From UBA5499 sp002426275 (GTDB lineage: Bacteria > Bacillota > DTU084), in NCBI GenBank assembly GCA_937888735.1, contig CALASN010000147.1:1-6695 (forward strand): DNA of 6,695 nt, written 5' to 3'. A program made the translations under genes and the position numbers. Shown here piece after piece: positions 1 through 6,588 of the stretch. The notes beneath the pieces were generated by a model. It was not told where the DNA came from. It saw only the letters and a list, made by a program, of their open reading frames with translations, and did not search any database. Position 1 is the stretch's first letter, and each line of letters opens with the position of its first letter.

Positions 1-621
1 GCCTTGAACTTCTTCCTGATAGCTGCCCTTGGCTGTGATGTGAGCCAGCCTGAAGCCGGCCTCCAAAGCCAAAGACCATTGGCCCAGCTTGCGAGATAAA
101 ATCAGCGAATTAAGGCTGCCCAATCCCAATCCGCTGGCTACGCCATGGGTGGTCACTTCCATCCGCTGATCTTCCGTCTGAAAGGAGCCATGGCGGACCA
201 GCCAACTTTGAGCGCTCATGACCGAGAGGCCGCTTTGCAGGGATAGGTCCCATTCTCTTAGCTTAGCGAAGGGATACGCTAGGGAAAAGGTAGCCGACCA
301 CGCGGGAAAAGCTCCGCTGCCTTGATAGTCGACTGCGAGGCCAGGCGTCTCTACCTGCCAGTTCACCAGATTTTCGCCGTGATTCAACCGTTCCATAGCC
401 AAAGTAAGGTTAAAGTTGCGCCAAGGCCGGCAAGCTCTGAGTCCAAAGCTGAAACCGTGCCGTGGACCCTGAAAGTCCATCTCCAGCTCTTGATCCAGAT
501 TCATCCCTCTTTGCACCATCTGTGAAATCGGTAACCTATCCACTCCCAAACTCCAGCCAAAATCCCACGCTCCAACTCCTTGTGCCAACATCATCAACGC
601 TAGCAACGCCATCGTCTTCAC
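1..621 (-). CDS. Secreted, probably outer-membrane beta-barrel protein (5' part, runs off left edge)
   Basis: The frame is open for 207 codons from a GTG at 619-621 to the left edge, with no stop. The start is chosen because AGGAGGG (629-635) sits 7 bases upstream. The first ~18 residues (VKTMALLALMMLAQGVGA) form a short signal peptide: one lysine, a hydrophobic core, and a small-residue cleavage site before WDFGW. The mature part is rich in W, G, S and L, with alternating polar and hydrophobic residues and short turns (for example SATFSLAYPF, WSLALEAGFRLAH). This is typical of beta strands in outer-membrane proteins, and there are no later hydrophobic helices. I recognise no family, so the function is unknown. 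The gene has its own promoter and a Fur-box-like site (712-751). Coding potential is strong, the barrel assignment is inference, and the C-terminus is missing. Confidence 0.72.
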   Translation of the reverse strand, partial: MKTMALLALMMLAQGVGAWDFGWSLGVDRLPISQMVQRGMNLDQELEMDFQGPRHGFSFGLRACRPWRNFNLTLAMERLNHGENLVNWQVETPGLAVDYQGSGAFPAWSATFSLAYPFAKLREWDLSLQSGLSVMSAQSWLVRHGSFQTEDQRMEVTTHGVASGLGLGSLNSLILSRKLGQWSLALEAGFRLAHITAKGSYQEEVQG

Positions 622-711
622 CTTAGAGCCCTCCTCTCATTTATTGGGCCGCGACTGTCGTTACTACTTCAGTTGACCTTGGTCTAATGCGGGGACTCGC
701 CCTTCGTCTGT

Positions 712-740
712 ATTATAGCAAATTATATTAAATATTGCAA
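712..740 (-). promoter_or_regulatory. Sigma70-type promoter for the outer-membrane protein gene
   Basis: On the minus strand, TTGCAA (735-740) is followed by a 17-base spacer and a perfect TATAAT (712-717). The -10 is preceded by TGC, which makes it an extended -10. The predicted transcription start is near 705, giving an untranslated leader of about 84 bases before the GTG at 621. The spacer is almost entirely A/T. Confidence 0.7.
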
Positions 741-751
741 TTATCATTATC
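733..751 (-). promoter_or_regulatory. Fur-box-like operator overlapping the -35
   Basis: The minus strand reads GATAATGATAATTGCAATA. The first twelve bases match the classical Fur-box consensus (GATAATGATAATCATTATC) exactly, as two tandem GATAAT hexamers. By my count 14 of 19 positions match, and the third hexamer is poor. The site covers the -35 element, where a repressor would block RNA polymerase. Iron- or metal-dependent control is inferred. The region is AT-rich, so chance similarity is possible. Confidence 0.45.
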
Positions 752-1243
752 ATATAGAAAGTACAGGAAACTTGTACAAGCTTTCGGGATCAAAAGCTGA
801 GTTCTCTCTTTTGGCCACTTGGGAAGAGATCGTCAGCTGACAATAAGGCTGATGAGGTTTTTGCGAAAATGATCTTGAAGGTAGGCTTCTGCAGGATAGA
901 AATTTACCAGCGGTTCCACCTGAGTGACAGCTGACGCGAGAAAACTTTCTCCGCCGTCAATTCATCTATAAACCGCAGGCTCTGGGTTCTCTGCTGGGAG
1001 GTGGTATAGAAGATCACGGAGCGGTACTGCGTGCCCACGTCATTGCCCTGCCGGTTGAGAGCCGTAGGATCGTAAGCGGCGAAAAACACTTTCAGCAGTT
1101 GCTGAAGCTTACCTTGACCGGAACGTAGACCAGCTTCACCACTTCCGCCTGTCCAATATCTCCCCCGAGACCACGGAAATCACTTTCCGTCTGCAGCCGG
1201 TTTCGTCCGTTCTGATTTCATATTTATCAAGGATTGAAGGCAT
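750..1243 (-). pseudogene. msrA: Peptide-methionine (S)-S-oxide reductase A, frameshifted remnant
   Basis: MsrA normally reduces oxidised methionine in proteins. Its signature pieces appear in order on the minus strand but in different frames: VISVVSG (1163-1183), GQAEVVKLVYVP (about 1120-1155), FFAAYDPTALNRQGNDVG followed by TQYRSVIFY (from about 1089 down), VEPLVNFYPAEAYLQDHF (about 866-925), and HQPYCQLTISSQVAK (about 810-854). Frame changes lie near 1104-1108, 930-945 and 855-857. A segment corresponding to the usual YTGG...VCSG stretch is deleted at about 1161. The GCFWC active-site block is not recoverable; only a GC pair (in TGCRRK) precedes VISVVSG. The last frame ends at a TGA at 750-752, which overlaps the Fur-like box. 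The left and right limits are approximate, and 1243 is the ATG of the frame containing VISVVSG. The family identification is very secure. An assembly with many indel errors is the alternative, but the two long neighbouring genes are clean. Confidence 0.85.
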
Positions 1244-1327
1244 TTTTCACTGTAAAAGTTGAGTAAAATGAAACAAAAGGAGCATAGCGCTGACTCGGAA
1301 AATCTTGATTGTTGTTACTGTGGAATC

Positions 1328-1356
1328 ATATTAAAGATTCCGCTGCGGAAAGTCAA
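1328..1356 (-). promoter_or_regulatory. Sigma70-type promoter with a palindrome in the spacer, upstream of the msrA remnant
   Basis: On the minus strand, TTGACT (1351-1356) is separated by exactly 17 bases from TAATAT (1328-1333). The spacer begins with a perfect 6-1-6 inverted repeat, TTCCGCAGCGGAA (1338-1350), well placed for a repressor or activator. The predicted start is near 1320, about 80 bases upstream of the msrA remnant, so this is probably its relict promoter. The palindrome could also form a weak 5-bp hairpin, but no proper U-tract follows. Confidence 0.45.
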
Positions 1357-1505
1357 TTTATGAATAAAATCCTCACATTTTAGCGAAAGCATTCATCTTT
1401 GATGCCTCATGAGCTCATTTTGAGACTAGAAATGGATATGCGTCCCCACTTTGACGTTAGAGACAGGTTTTTAGATTTTTGCAGGAAAAGTTGGCTTCTA
1501 TCCGG

Positions 1506-3743
1506 TTAATCTCTGAAATATAAATCCCTCGTATATACTTTATCAAGGACGTCGGCTATCTCATCATGGTACCGGTTTGCTATGATTATATCGGACATCA
1601 CTTTGAATTCATTCAAGTCGCGGATTACGCGGCTGTTAAAAAAGCTTCCTTCGTGCAATGTCGGCTCATAAATGACGACTTCAATTCCCTTTGCCTTGAT
1701 GCGTTTCATAACCCCCTGGATGGAGGACTGGCGGAAATTATCGGAATCAGCTTTCATGGTCAGACGGTAGACGCCCACAATCTGCGGCTTGCGAGCGATA
1801 AGCTGATCCGCGATAAAATCCTTGCGAGTGCTGTTGGATTCGACAATTGCGCTGATGAGATTCTGCGGTACGTTTGCGTAATTGGCGCGAAGCTGCTTGG
1901 TATCTTTCGGCAGGCAGTAACCGCCATAGCCAAACGACGGGTTATTATAATAATTGCCAATCCGCGGATCAAGGCAAACTCCTTCGATGATGTCTTTAGT
2001 CTTTAACCCCCGAACTTCGGCATATGTATCAAGCTCATTAAAATAAGCTACGCGGAGCGCCAGATAAGTATTCGCAAAAAGCTTTATTGCCTCCGCTTCA
2101 GTGAGATTAGTAATCAGTATGGGGATCTCTTTTTTTATTGCTCCCTCCGCAAGTAGATCCGCAAAAAAAGCGGCCGCTTTTTTCAGCCTTGCATCGCCCG
2201 GAGGCGCGCCTACGATAATGCGGCTCGGGTACAGATTATCGTAAAGAGCGTGTCCCTCGCGCAGAAACTCCGGACTGAACAAGATATTGTCGCAATTGTA
2301 TTTCTCGCGAACATGCGCGGTGAATTCCACCGGAACGGTAGATTTTATAATCATAATGGCGTCCGGATTAACGGAGATTACCTGTTTGATCACGCTTTCA
2401 ACGGATGAGGTGTCAAAATAGTTCTTTCCCGGATCGTAATTGGTCGGCGTGCAGATAACAACATACTTCGCATCTTTATACGCTGAAGCGCCATCTGTGG
2501 TCGCCACAAGGCTGAGCCTTTTTACCGCAAGGTATTCCTCAAGCTCACGATCAATGATGGGAGACTTGCGATTGTTGATCATTTTAACTTTTTCCGGAAT
2601 GATATCAACCGCCGTTACGTCATTATGTTGCGCCAGTAACACTGCAATAGATAGGCCCACGTAGCCTGTTCCAGCCACTGCGATTTTCATCTCTGTATGC
2701 TCCCCGGACAAATCTAAACTTGATCTTAAATCTGACTCCAGATAATATTGCTTATACCACTTTGCAAATTTCGCAAGCCCTTCTTCGAGGCACGTGTTAG
2801 GTTTAAACCCAAAATTGCGGACCAGATCATCGACATCCGCGTACGTTTGATAGACATCGCCCTGCTGCATAGGCAGCAGTTCCTTTTCCGCCGGCTGATC
2901 AATAATGCCCTCTCTCATAAGGCATTTCTCAAGAATTTCAACGAAATGCAGCAGACTTTCGGGCTTGTTATTGCCGATGTTGTAGACCTTATACGGAGCG
3001 CCGTCCTGGGTTTCGGCAGGCGGCTTGCGCATTACATTCACGACGCCTGTCACGATGTCGTCTATATAGGTAAAATCGCGCTTCATGTCGCCGTAATTGA
3101 AGAGCTGTATCTTCTCGCCTTTGACCAGTTTGTTGGTGAAACTGAAATACGCCATGTCCGGACGTCCCATGGGACCGTAAACCGTAAAGAAACGAAGGCC
3201 GGTGGCGGGAATTTTATACAGTTTTGCGTAGGCGTGCGCCATAAGCTCGTTGGATTTTTTCGTGGCCGCGTATAGGCTGACTGGATTGTCAACTTTGTCT
3301 TCAGTGGCATACGGAACTTTTTTATTAGAGCCGTACACCGAAGAACTTGACGCATAAACCAAATGCTTAACCGGGTTATGTCTGCAGGCCTCAAGAATAT
3401 TGAAGAAACCGATAATATTACTGTTTATGTAGGCGTCCGGATTGGTGATGGAATAGCGCACACCGGCCTGCGCCGCAAGGTTGACGACAATGTCGAATTT
3501 ATTTTTGGCAAACAGCCTGTCCACTTCTTCTTTGTCAGCGAGATCCTGTTTGGCAAATATGAATTTCTCGTATGCCTCAAGCGCATTGAGTCTGGCCTGT
3601 TTCAGGTTGACATCGTAATAGTCATTAAGGTTGTCGATGGCGAACACCGTGCAACCTGTTTCCAGCAGCCGCTTGGATAAGCTCGCGCCGATAAAGCCTG
3701 CTGCGCCTGTGATCAGAATCTTTGCAGAGCTAAGTGATAACAT
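1506..3743 (-). CDS. Fused UDP-glucuronate 4-epimerase-like / UDP-glucose 6-dehydrogenase
   Basis: One uninterrupted frame of 745 codons carries two complete enzymes. Residues 1 to about 335 are an extended SDR epimerase: GxxGFIG NAD site (13-19), NLAAQAGVRYS (88-98), YASSSSVYG (130-138), catalytic YxxxK (Y158, K162), and the RFFTVYGP / GRPDMA block typical of UDP-GlcA 4-epimerases. A short linker follows. Residues 352-745 (394 aa, near the usual ~390) are a full Ugd: GTGYVG (358-363), SPEFLREG, and GYGGYCLPKDTKQL with catalytic Cys610. Together they would oxidise UDP-glucose to UDP-glucuronate (two NAD+) and epimerise it to UDP-galacturonate in the cytoplasm for glycan synthesis. The start at 3743 is preferred because GAGG lies 11 bases upstream and the fold begins there; the frame stays open to an ATG at 3818, which has poorer spacing. 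Epimerase specificity is inferred from motifs; a dTDP- or UDP-GlcNAc-type substrate is less likely. Residue 473 is Glu where Ugd proteins usually have Gly (STVPVG). Confidence 0.9.
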   Translation of the reverse strand: MLSLSSAKILITGAAGFIGASLSKRLLETGCTVFAIDNLNDYYDVNLKQARLNALEAYEKFIFAKQDLADKEEVDRLFAKNKFDIVVNLAAQAGVRYSITNPDAYINSNIIGFFNILEACRHNPVKHLVYASSSSVYGSNKKVPYATEDKVDNPVSLYAATKKSNELMAHAYAKLYKIPATGLRFFTVYGPMGRPDMAYFSFTNKLVKGEKIQLFNYGDMKRDFTYIDDIVTGVVNVMRKPPAETQDGAPYKVYNIGNNKPESLLHFVEILEKCLMREGIIDQPAEKELLPMQQGDVYQTYADVDDLVRNFGFKPNTCLEEGLAKFAKWYKQYYLESDLRSSLDLSGEHTEMKIAVAGTGYVGLSIAVLLAQHNDVTAVDIIPEKVKMINNRKSPIIDRELEEYLAVKRLSLVATTDGASAYKDAKYVVICTPTNYDPGKNYFDTSSVESVIKQVISVNPDAIMIIKSTVPVEFTAHVREKYNCDNILFSPEFLREGHALYDNLYPSRIIVGAPPGDARLKKAAAFFADLLAEGAIKKEIPILITNLTEAEAIKLFANTYLALRVAYFNELDTYAEVRGLKTKDIIEGVCLDPRIGNYYNNPSFGYGGYCLPKDTKQLRANYANVPQNLISAIVESNSTRKDFIADQLIARKPQIVGVYRLTMKADSDNFRQSSIQGVMKRIKAKGIEVVIYEPTLHEGSFFNSRVIRDLNEFKVMSDIIIANRYHDEIADVLDKVYTRDLYFRD
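2688..2705 (-). promoter_or_regulatory. Internal Shine-Dalgarno and ATG at the fusion junction
   Basis: GGGGAG (2700-2705 on the minus strand) lies 9 bases before the ATG at 2688-2690 that encodes Met352, the natural first residue of the dehydrogenase (MKIAVAGTGYVG). This looks like the start signal of a formerly separate ugd gene, now embedded in the linker. It may still let a free Ugd polypeptide be made from the same mRNA. Confidence 0.5.
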
Positions 3744-4136
3744 TTTTATCCCAACCTCAATACTTTCTCCACACCATCCATCAATATATTTTTCGGTGCA
3801 GGACCAGATAATCTTCATGACCTTTATGCTGACGTTCTCGTCTGCGTAGTTAAAAGAACTTCGTTATCACCGTTTGCATGCATCAATATTGCAGCTTGCA
3901 ACATGCCGTCCATCTTTTCTGATTGCCGTCGGTACTCGCAAAGGTTTGGGCTCAATGCACGGTTTCGGTTTGCTAAGCAATGGTGAAGGTTAACCGCTTG
4001 CTTTTTTTCAGACTCAAATGGAAAACCATTGTCAAACCAGCGGCTCCCCTCCGTTTTTTGATACTGTAAGTATACCATAAAAGCATCGTAAAAAGCTAGC
4101 GTTCATGCGGATTAGCAAGGATTCCGGGAATTTGCT
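3744..4136 (-). other. Spacer upstream of the fusion gene, no convincing gene
   Basis: This stretch of about 390 bases holds an extended -10 promoter candidate (4069-4077) and a strong Shine-Dalgarno-like GGAGGGG (about 4047-4053 on the minus strand) with no good long frame behind it. The minus frame 3824-4078 could encode 84 residues, but its ATG lies inside the promoter, no ribosome site precedes it, and I recognise nothing in the product. If the promoter is real, this is a long leader (about 320 bases) for the epimerase-dehydrogenase gene. It may include decayed IS sequence. Confidence 0.4.
4069..4077 (-). promoter_or_regulatory. Extended -10 promoter candidate for the fusion gene
   Basis: The minus strand reads TGG-TATACT: an extended -10 (TGn) directly followed by TATACT, which differs from TATAAT at one position. 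The region 17 bases upstream (AGCTTT) is a poor -35, as is common for extended -10 promoters. The predicted start is near 4061. Confidence 0.35.
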
Positions 4137-4365
4137 TTAAGCTTTTTTCTTGGGCGTGTCAGGGCTACTAACATTATCACTGCCAATTCCTTTCGCGGCT
4201 GTCCTTTGAATTTCCTGCTTCAGATTTCGTTTCACCATGAGCATAAAAATATCATACGCTATGGCGCACATTAACCAGATTATTTGCAAGCGGGGCATTT
4301 GGACTATGTGTGTAAACAAGAGCTAACGCCCCATTGTTTTGAAGGCCCTCCACCGTAATTATATC
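4137..4365 (-). pseudogene. C-terminal remnant of a DDE transposase, possibly IS1182-like
   Basis: The minus-strand pieces ITVEG, then AFKTMGR after a frameshift, an in-frame TAG (about 4322-4324), and then LQIIWLMCAIAYDIFMLM with a lysine-rich tail ending at a TAA (4137-4139). This order resembles the end of IS1182-type transposases: VEGAFG..K, a basic stretch, then a helix of the type 'EW.LMC.AYNI..L'. The frameshift plus internal stop mark it as dead. The family call is tentative. Only the 59-residue last piece is open. Confidence 0.35.
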
Positions 4366-4422
4366 CACAAAATGACTTAACCGTTAAACAGGGACTCTAC
4401 CAATCTACAAAAGGTCGTTTGT

Positions 4423-5070
4423 CAGGGAAATCAATTTTCATTTATCATTAAATTAACATTTTATCAGCTTCAAGCAGGCAACCGAGCATAATATGTGAAA
4501 TAGAACGTTTGGAGTTGTTTATTTCTTTATAAGCCTTAATGCTGTTAAGCACAATTTTGCGAATGAAGTTAAGATTTCTCTTGATGTTCGCATCCCCAAC
4601 CCTGCAAAAGTCTTCTTTAAAATGCGCATCAAGCAGCCAATGCACCGTTTCTACAGGCCATTCCAAACGTGCATGCTTCATTAATTCTGCTTCTGGCGTC
4701 TGCGGGTTGAGAGATAATAACGCCATTCATCTGCCGTTCCTTCTTGGCTTGTGACTATTTTATGGATAGCCCCGATGCATGTCCCGCCCACTCTTGCCTG
4801 CCGTAAGGCCAATGGACGTCACAAGCGGAGAATGCTGTCCTCTGCTCTGTTCTACCTCTGTTTCTTTCGCAGCTTTCGCAAGTATCCATCGTTTCCCTTA
4901 AGCTTACATCCTGAAAATAATCTTCAATGTTTCCTGATTATCCTTAACACTTAGCAGGTAATCTGCTTTCCCGTCAACTATCGCTTTTGCCGTTTCTTTT
5001 TGACAGTTCAGAGCGTCAGCGACAACTATGCAGCCTTCGATTCCCAATAAGTCGTTATCGTCGTATTTCA
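4423..5070 (-). mobile_element. ISAs1-family insertion sequence remnant (transposase 3' part, frameshifted)
   Basis: The minus strand encodes, in order, the C-terminal half of an ISAs1 (DDE_Tnp_1-associated) transposase: LLGIEGCIVVADALNCQKE (from about 5068) with ADYLLSVKDNQETL, DYFQDVSLRETMD (from about 4920), CIGAIHKIVTSQEG and EWRYYLS (from about 4782), then LEWPVETVHWLLDAHF, EDFCRV and NLNFIRKIVLNSIK, ending at 4448. The pieces lie in different frames, with shifts near 4918, 4787 and 4708. The first ~160 residues, including the first catalytic Asp, are absent. CAGGG at 4423-4427 may be the terminal repeat, but no matching right end is seen. The spacing of the remaining motifs is close to that expected, so the damage is 5' truncation plus small indels. 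The element is not capable of transposition by itself. Confidence 0.85.
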
Positions 5071-5222
5071 GCCTTCGTGGAGACGATATTCCCTAATAGA
5101 TGCGCCGGCGTCACGCGTGACATGCAGGAGATACTGCTGCCCATGGCTCCAAAGCGCGCTCCTGTGAGTTCCTCTACCTGTCTCCAGTTCAACGGCTGCC
5201 ACCGTAATTGTATCTTTTTCAT
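5055..5222 (-). CDS. Truncated small reading frame following the glycosyltransferase
   Basis: An ATG at 5220-5222 lies 4 bases after the GT4 stop, with AGAAGG about 9 bases upstream. This is the arrangement of a translationally coupled next gene. It reads MKKIQLRWQPLNWRQ... for 55 codons and stops at 5055-5057, exactly where ISAs1 similarity begins. I do not recognise the product. The simplest reading is the 5' fragment of the next gene of the glycan operon, cut off when the IS inserted. The frame beyond the first codons may also have shifted. Confidence is moderate that it starts here and low that a functional peptide is made. Confidence 0.35.
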   Translation of the reverse strand: MKKIQLRWQPLNWRQVEELTGARFGAMGSSISCMSRVTPAHLLGNIVSTKAEIRR

Positions 5223-5226
5223 ACGC

Positions 5227-6393
5227 TTAATCCTTCTCAATAACATCTACCCATCCATGGGTAATTACCGCAGGACTAAAGTCCGCTACTCTTTCCCGTG
5301 CTTTCTCTTCATATCGTCGGCGCAAGCTCCGGTCTTCCAGGAGGCGGATTATCGCTTCCGCGAGAAGAGTTTCTTCCTGAGACGGCGCGATCACATTCCT
5401 GTCAAATACGTCGTTGCTGGTAGCCGGTACCAGAACCCCATATTGGGCGTATTCGATTATCTTCGTTTTAGTCAGCGGGTTTGTCTCAGGGGCGAGAATC
5501 TCTCTGGGACCGGCGTCACAATCAGTTGAAACGACTGCTTTACCGCATGCCAAAGCTTCCAAAAGAGCATTGCCCAGCCCCTCGACCATAGAAGTGAACG
5601 CAAAAACATCCGCCGTGCGGATCACGGAATGGGGATTAGGTAAGAACCCTTTCAATTCCGTCTGCCGATCAATCCCCAGCTTTTGCAGAAAGTCTCCATA
5701 TGCGTCGCGAAGTTGCCCTTGACCCAGCACAACAAGGCGAGCCCCCGGAAAAACCTTTAGCACCTGCGGAAAAGCGCGGAAAAGATGCCACTGAGCCTTT
5801 TGATGCGTCAGCCGCCCCATGGTTACAATCAGCGGAGAGTCCTGATCTCGCTCTTCCACGGAGGAATCGAAGCAAAATTTGTCTAATGCCACGGAGTTAT
5901 AGATGGTAACTACCTTGTTTTTATCTATCTTAAATTTCTGAATCAAATCAAGGCGAACCACTTCCGAAAGGGCAACAACACAGTCGGCCTTTCTCAAGAT
6001 AAATTTCTCCAGAGCGACTTCCCATATACTTTTGATGAAAAAGGAGGTTAAAGTCCGTTCGGAGACGATCACCCGTTCTTTCTGCCTGCTGAGAACGTTT
6101 ACCAGATTAGCGCCGGCAAGCAAGCTGAGCACACAGTCAAATTGTTCCTCCTTTTTTAGCCTGCGGACGGCTTTTATGCGTTTTAGCAGTGTAAGCGCTT
6201 TTTGGAAGATACCAGTTCGCGCCGGCAAAGCCAGATCGCGGAGTACGCCTCCATGCCGATAGGTAATGCAGCTGCCGTCAAAGACAATCAGATGAACCTC
6301 ATATTCTGCAGAAAGATCTATAGAGAGGTTTGCGGCAGCGCGCTCGGCTCCTCCCCCGCTCAGCTTCTGGATCATGATCCCTACTTTTTTCAT
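5227..6393 (-). CDS. Glycosyltransferase family 4 (GT-B fold)
   Basis: A complete 388-residue protein of normal GT4 length, probably acting at the cytoplasmic face of the membrane and adding a sugar from a nucleotide donor to a growing glycan. The N-terminal acceptor-side domain starts with KVGIMIQKLSGGGAER (2-18). The donor-side domain follows: NSV (166-168), GRLTHQK (193-199), VVLGQGQLRD (221-230), the retaining-GT EX7E motif with E271 and E279, then GKAVVSTDC (284-292) and GPREIL (295-300). The last is characteristic of GT4 enzymes of lipopolysaccharide, capsule and glycan assembly. Donor and linkage cannot be told from the sequence. The start at 6393 is preferred over the ATG at 6459 because AAGGAAG lies 12 bases upstream and the fold begins there. 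No signal peptide or membrane helix is visible. It sits upstream of the epimerase-Ugd gene on the same strand, separated by IS debris. Confidence 0.93.
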   Translation of the reverse strand: MKKVGIMIQKLSGGGAERAAANLSIDLSAEYEVHLIVFDGSCITYRHGGVLRDLALPARTGIFQKALTLLKRIKAVRRLKKEEQFDCVLSLLAGANLVNVLSRQKERVIVSERTLTSFFIKSIWEVALEKFILRKADCVVALSEVVRLDLIQKFKIDKNKVVTIYNSVALDKFCFDSSVEERDQDSPLIVTMGRLTHQKAQWHLFRAFPQVLKVFPGARLVVLGQGQLRDAYGDFLQKLGIDRQTELKGFLPNPHSVIRTADVFAFTSMVEGLGNALLEALACGKAVVSTDCDAGPREILAPETNPLTKTKIIEYAQYGVLVPATSNDVFDRNVIAPSQEETLLAEAIIRLLEDRSLRRRYEEKARERVADFSPAVITHGWVDVIEKD

Positions 6394-6550
6394 GCTTGAT
6401 GCTTTCTTCCTTCCCGCTAGATATCGTTTGTCTATAGTTTCCCAAAATCGGCAATTCATCGTCGCAAACCCAGCCGGATTTTACGAAGCCCTCGACGGCT
6501 CTTATGAAGCTTTCTCGTACACAAAGGCGGAAATTTGAATTCCAAGATAA

Positions 6551-6577
6551 TGCAGGGGACAACAGAAGTCCCCTGCA
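6551..6577 (-). terminator. Perfect 10-bp stem-loop, likely transcript end of the upstream gene
   Basis: TGCAGGGGAC and GTCCCCTGCA form a perfect 10-bp GC-rich inverted repeat around a 7-base loop, starting 11 bases after the presumed stop codon at 6589-6591. On the minus strand only a weak T-rich stretch follows (TTATCTT), and on the plus strand a weak ATTTT. It could therefore be a poor terminator, an mRNA-end stabiliser or a protein site. Confidence 0.5.
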
Positions 6578-6588
6578 CGTATTTTCAA

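Noticed and set aside
322..525. 67-codon plus-strand open frame
   Set aside because: It lies opposite the signal-peptide-bearing minus-strand gene, which has a promoter, a ribosome site and a continuous frame.
623..640. ATG-initiated 5-codon mini-frame over the Shine-Dalgarno of the left gene
   Set aside because: It has no ribosome site of its own; most likely chance.
1244..1505. Search for an intrinsic terminator after the fusion gene
   Set aside because: No stable stem with a T-run was found. The only inverted repeat (1338-1350) fits a promoter operator better.
2748..3275. 175-codon plus-strand open frame
   Set aside because: It is entirely antisense to the clearly coding epimerase domain and has no family features.
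3744..3818. Extension of the fusion protein to the ATG at 3818 (25 extra residues)
   Set aside because: The AAGG there is only about 3 bases from the ATG, the extra residues do not resemble an SDR N-terminus, and the Rossmann fold begins right after the ATG at 3743.
3824..4078. 84-codon minus-strand frame as a gene
   Set aside because: Its ATG falls inside the promoter candidate, it lacks a ribosome site, and no domain is recognisable. Kept only as part of the described spacer.
4987..5529. 180-codon plus-strand open frame
   Set aside because: It runs antisense to the GT4 C-terminus and on across the truncated frame and IS remnant, with no ribosome site or recognisable domain. It is a shadow frame.
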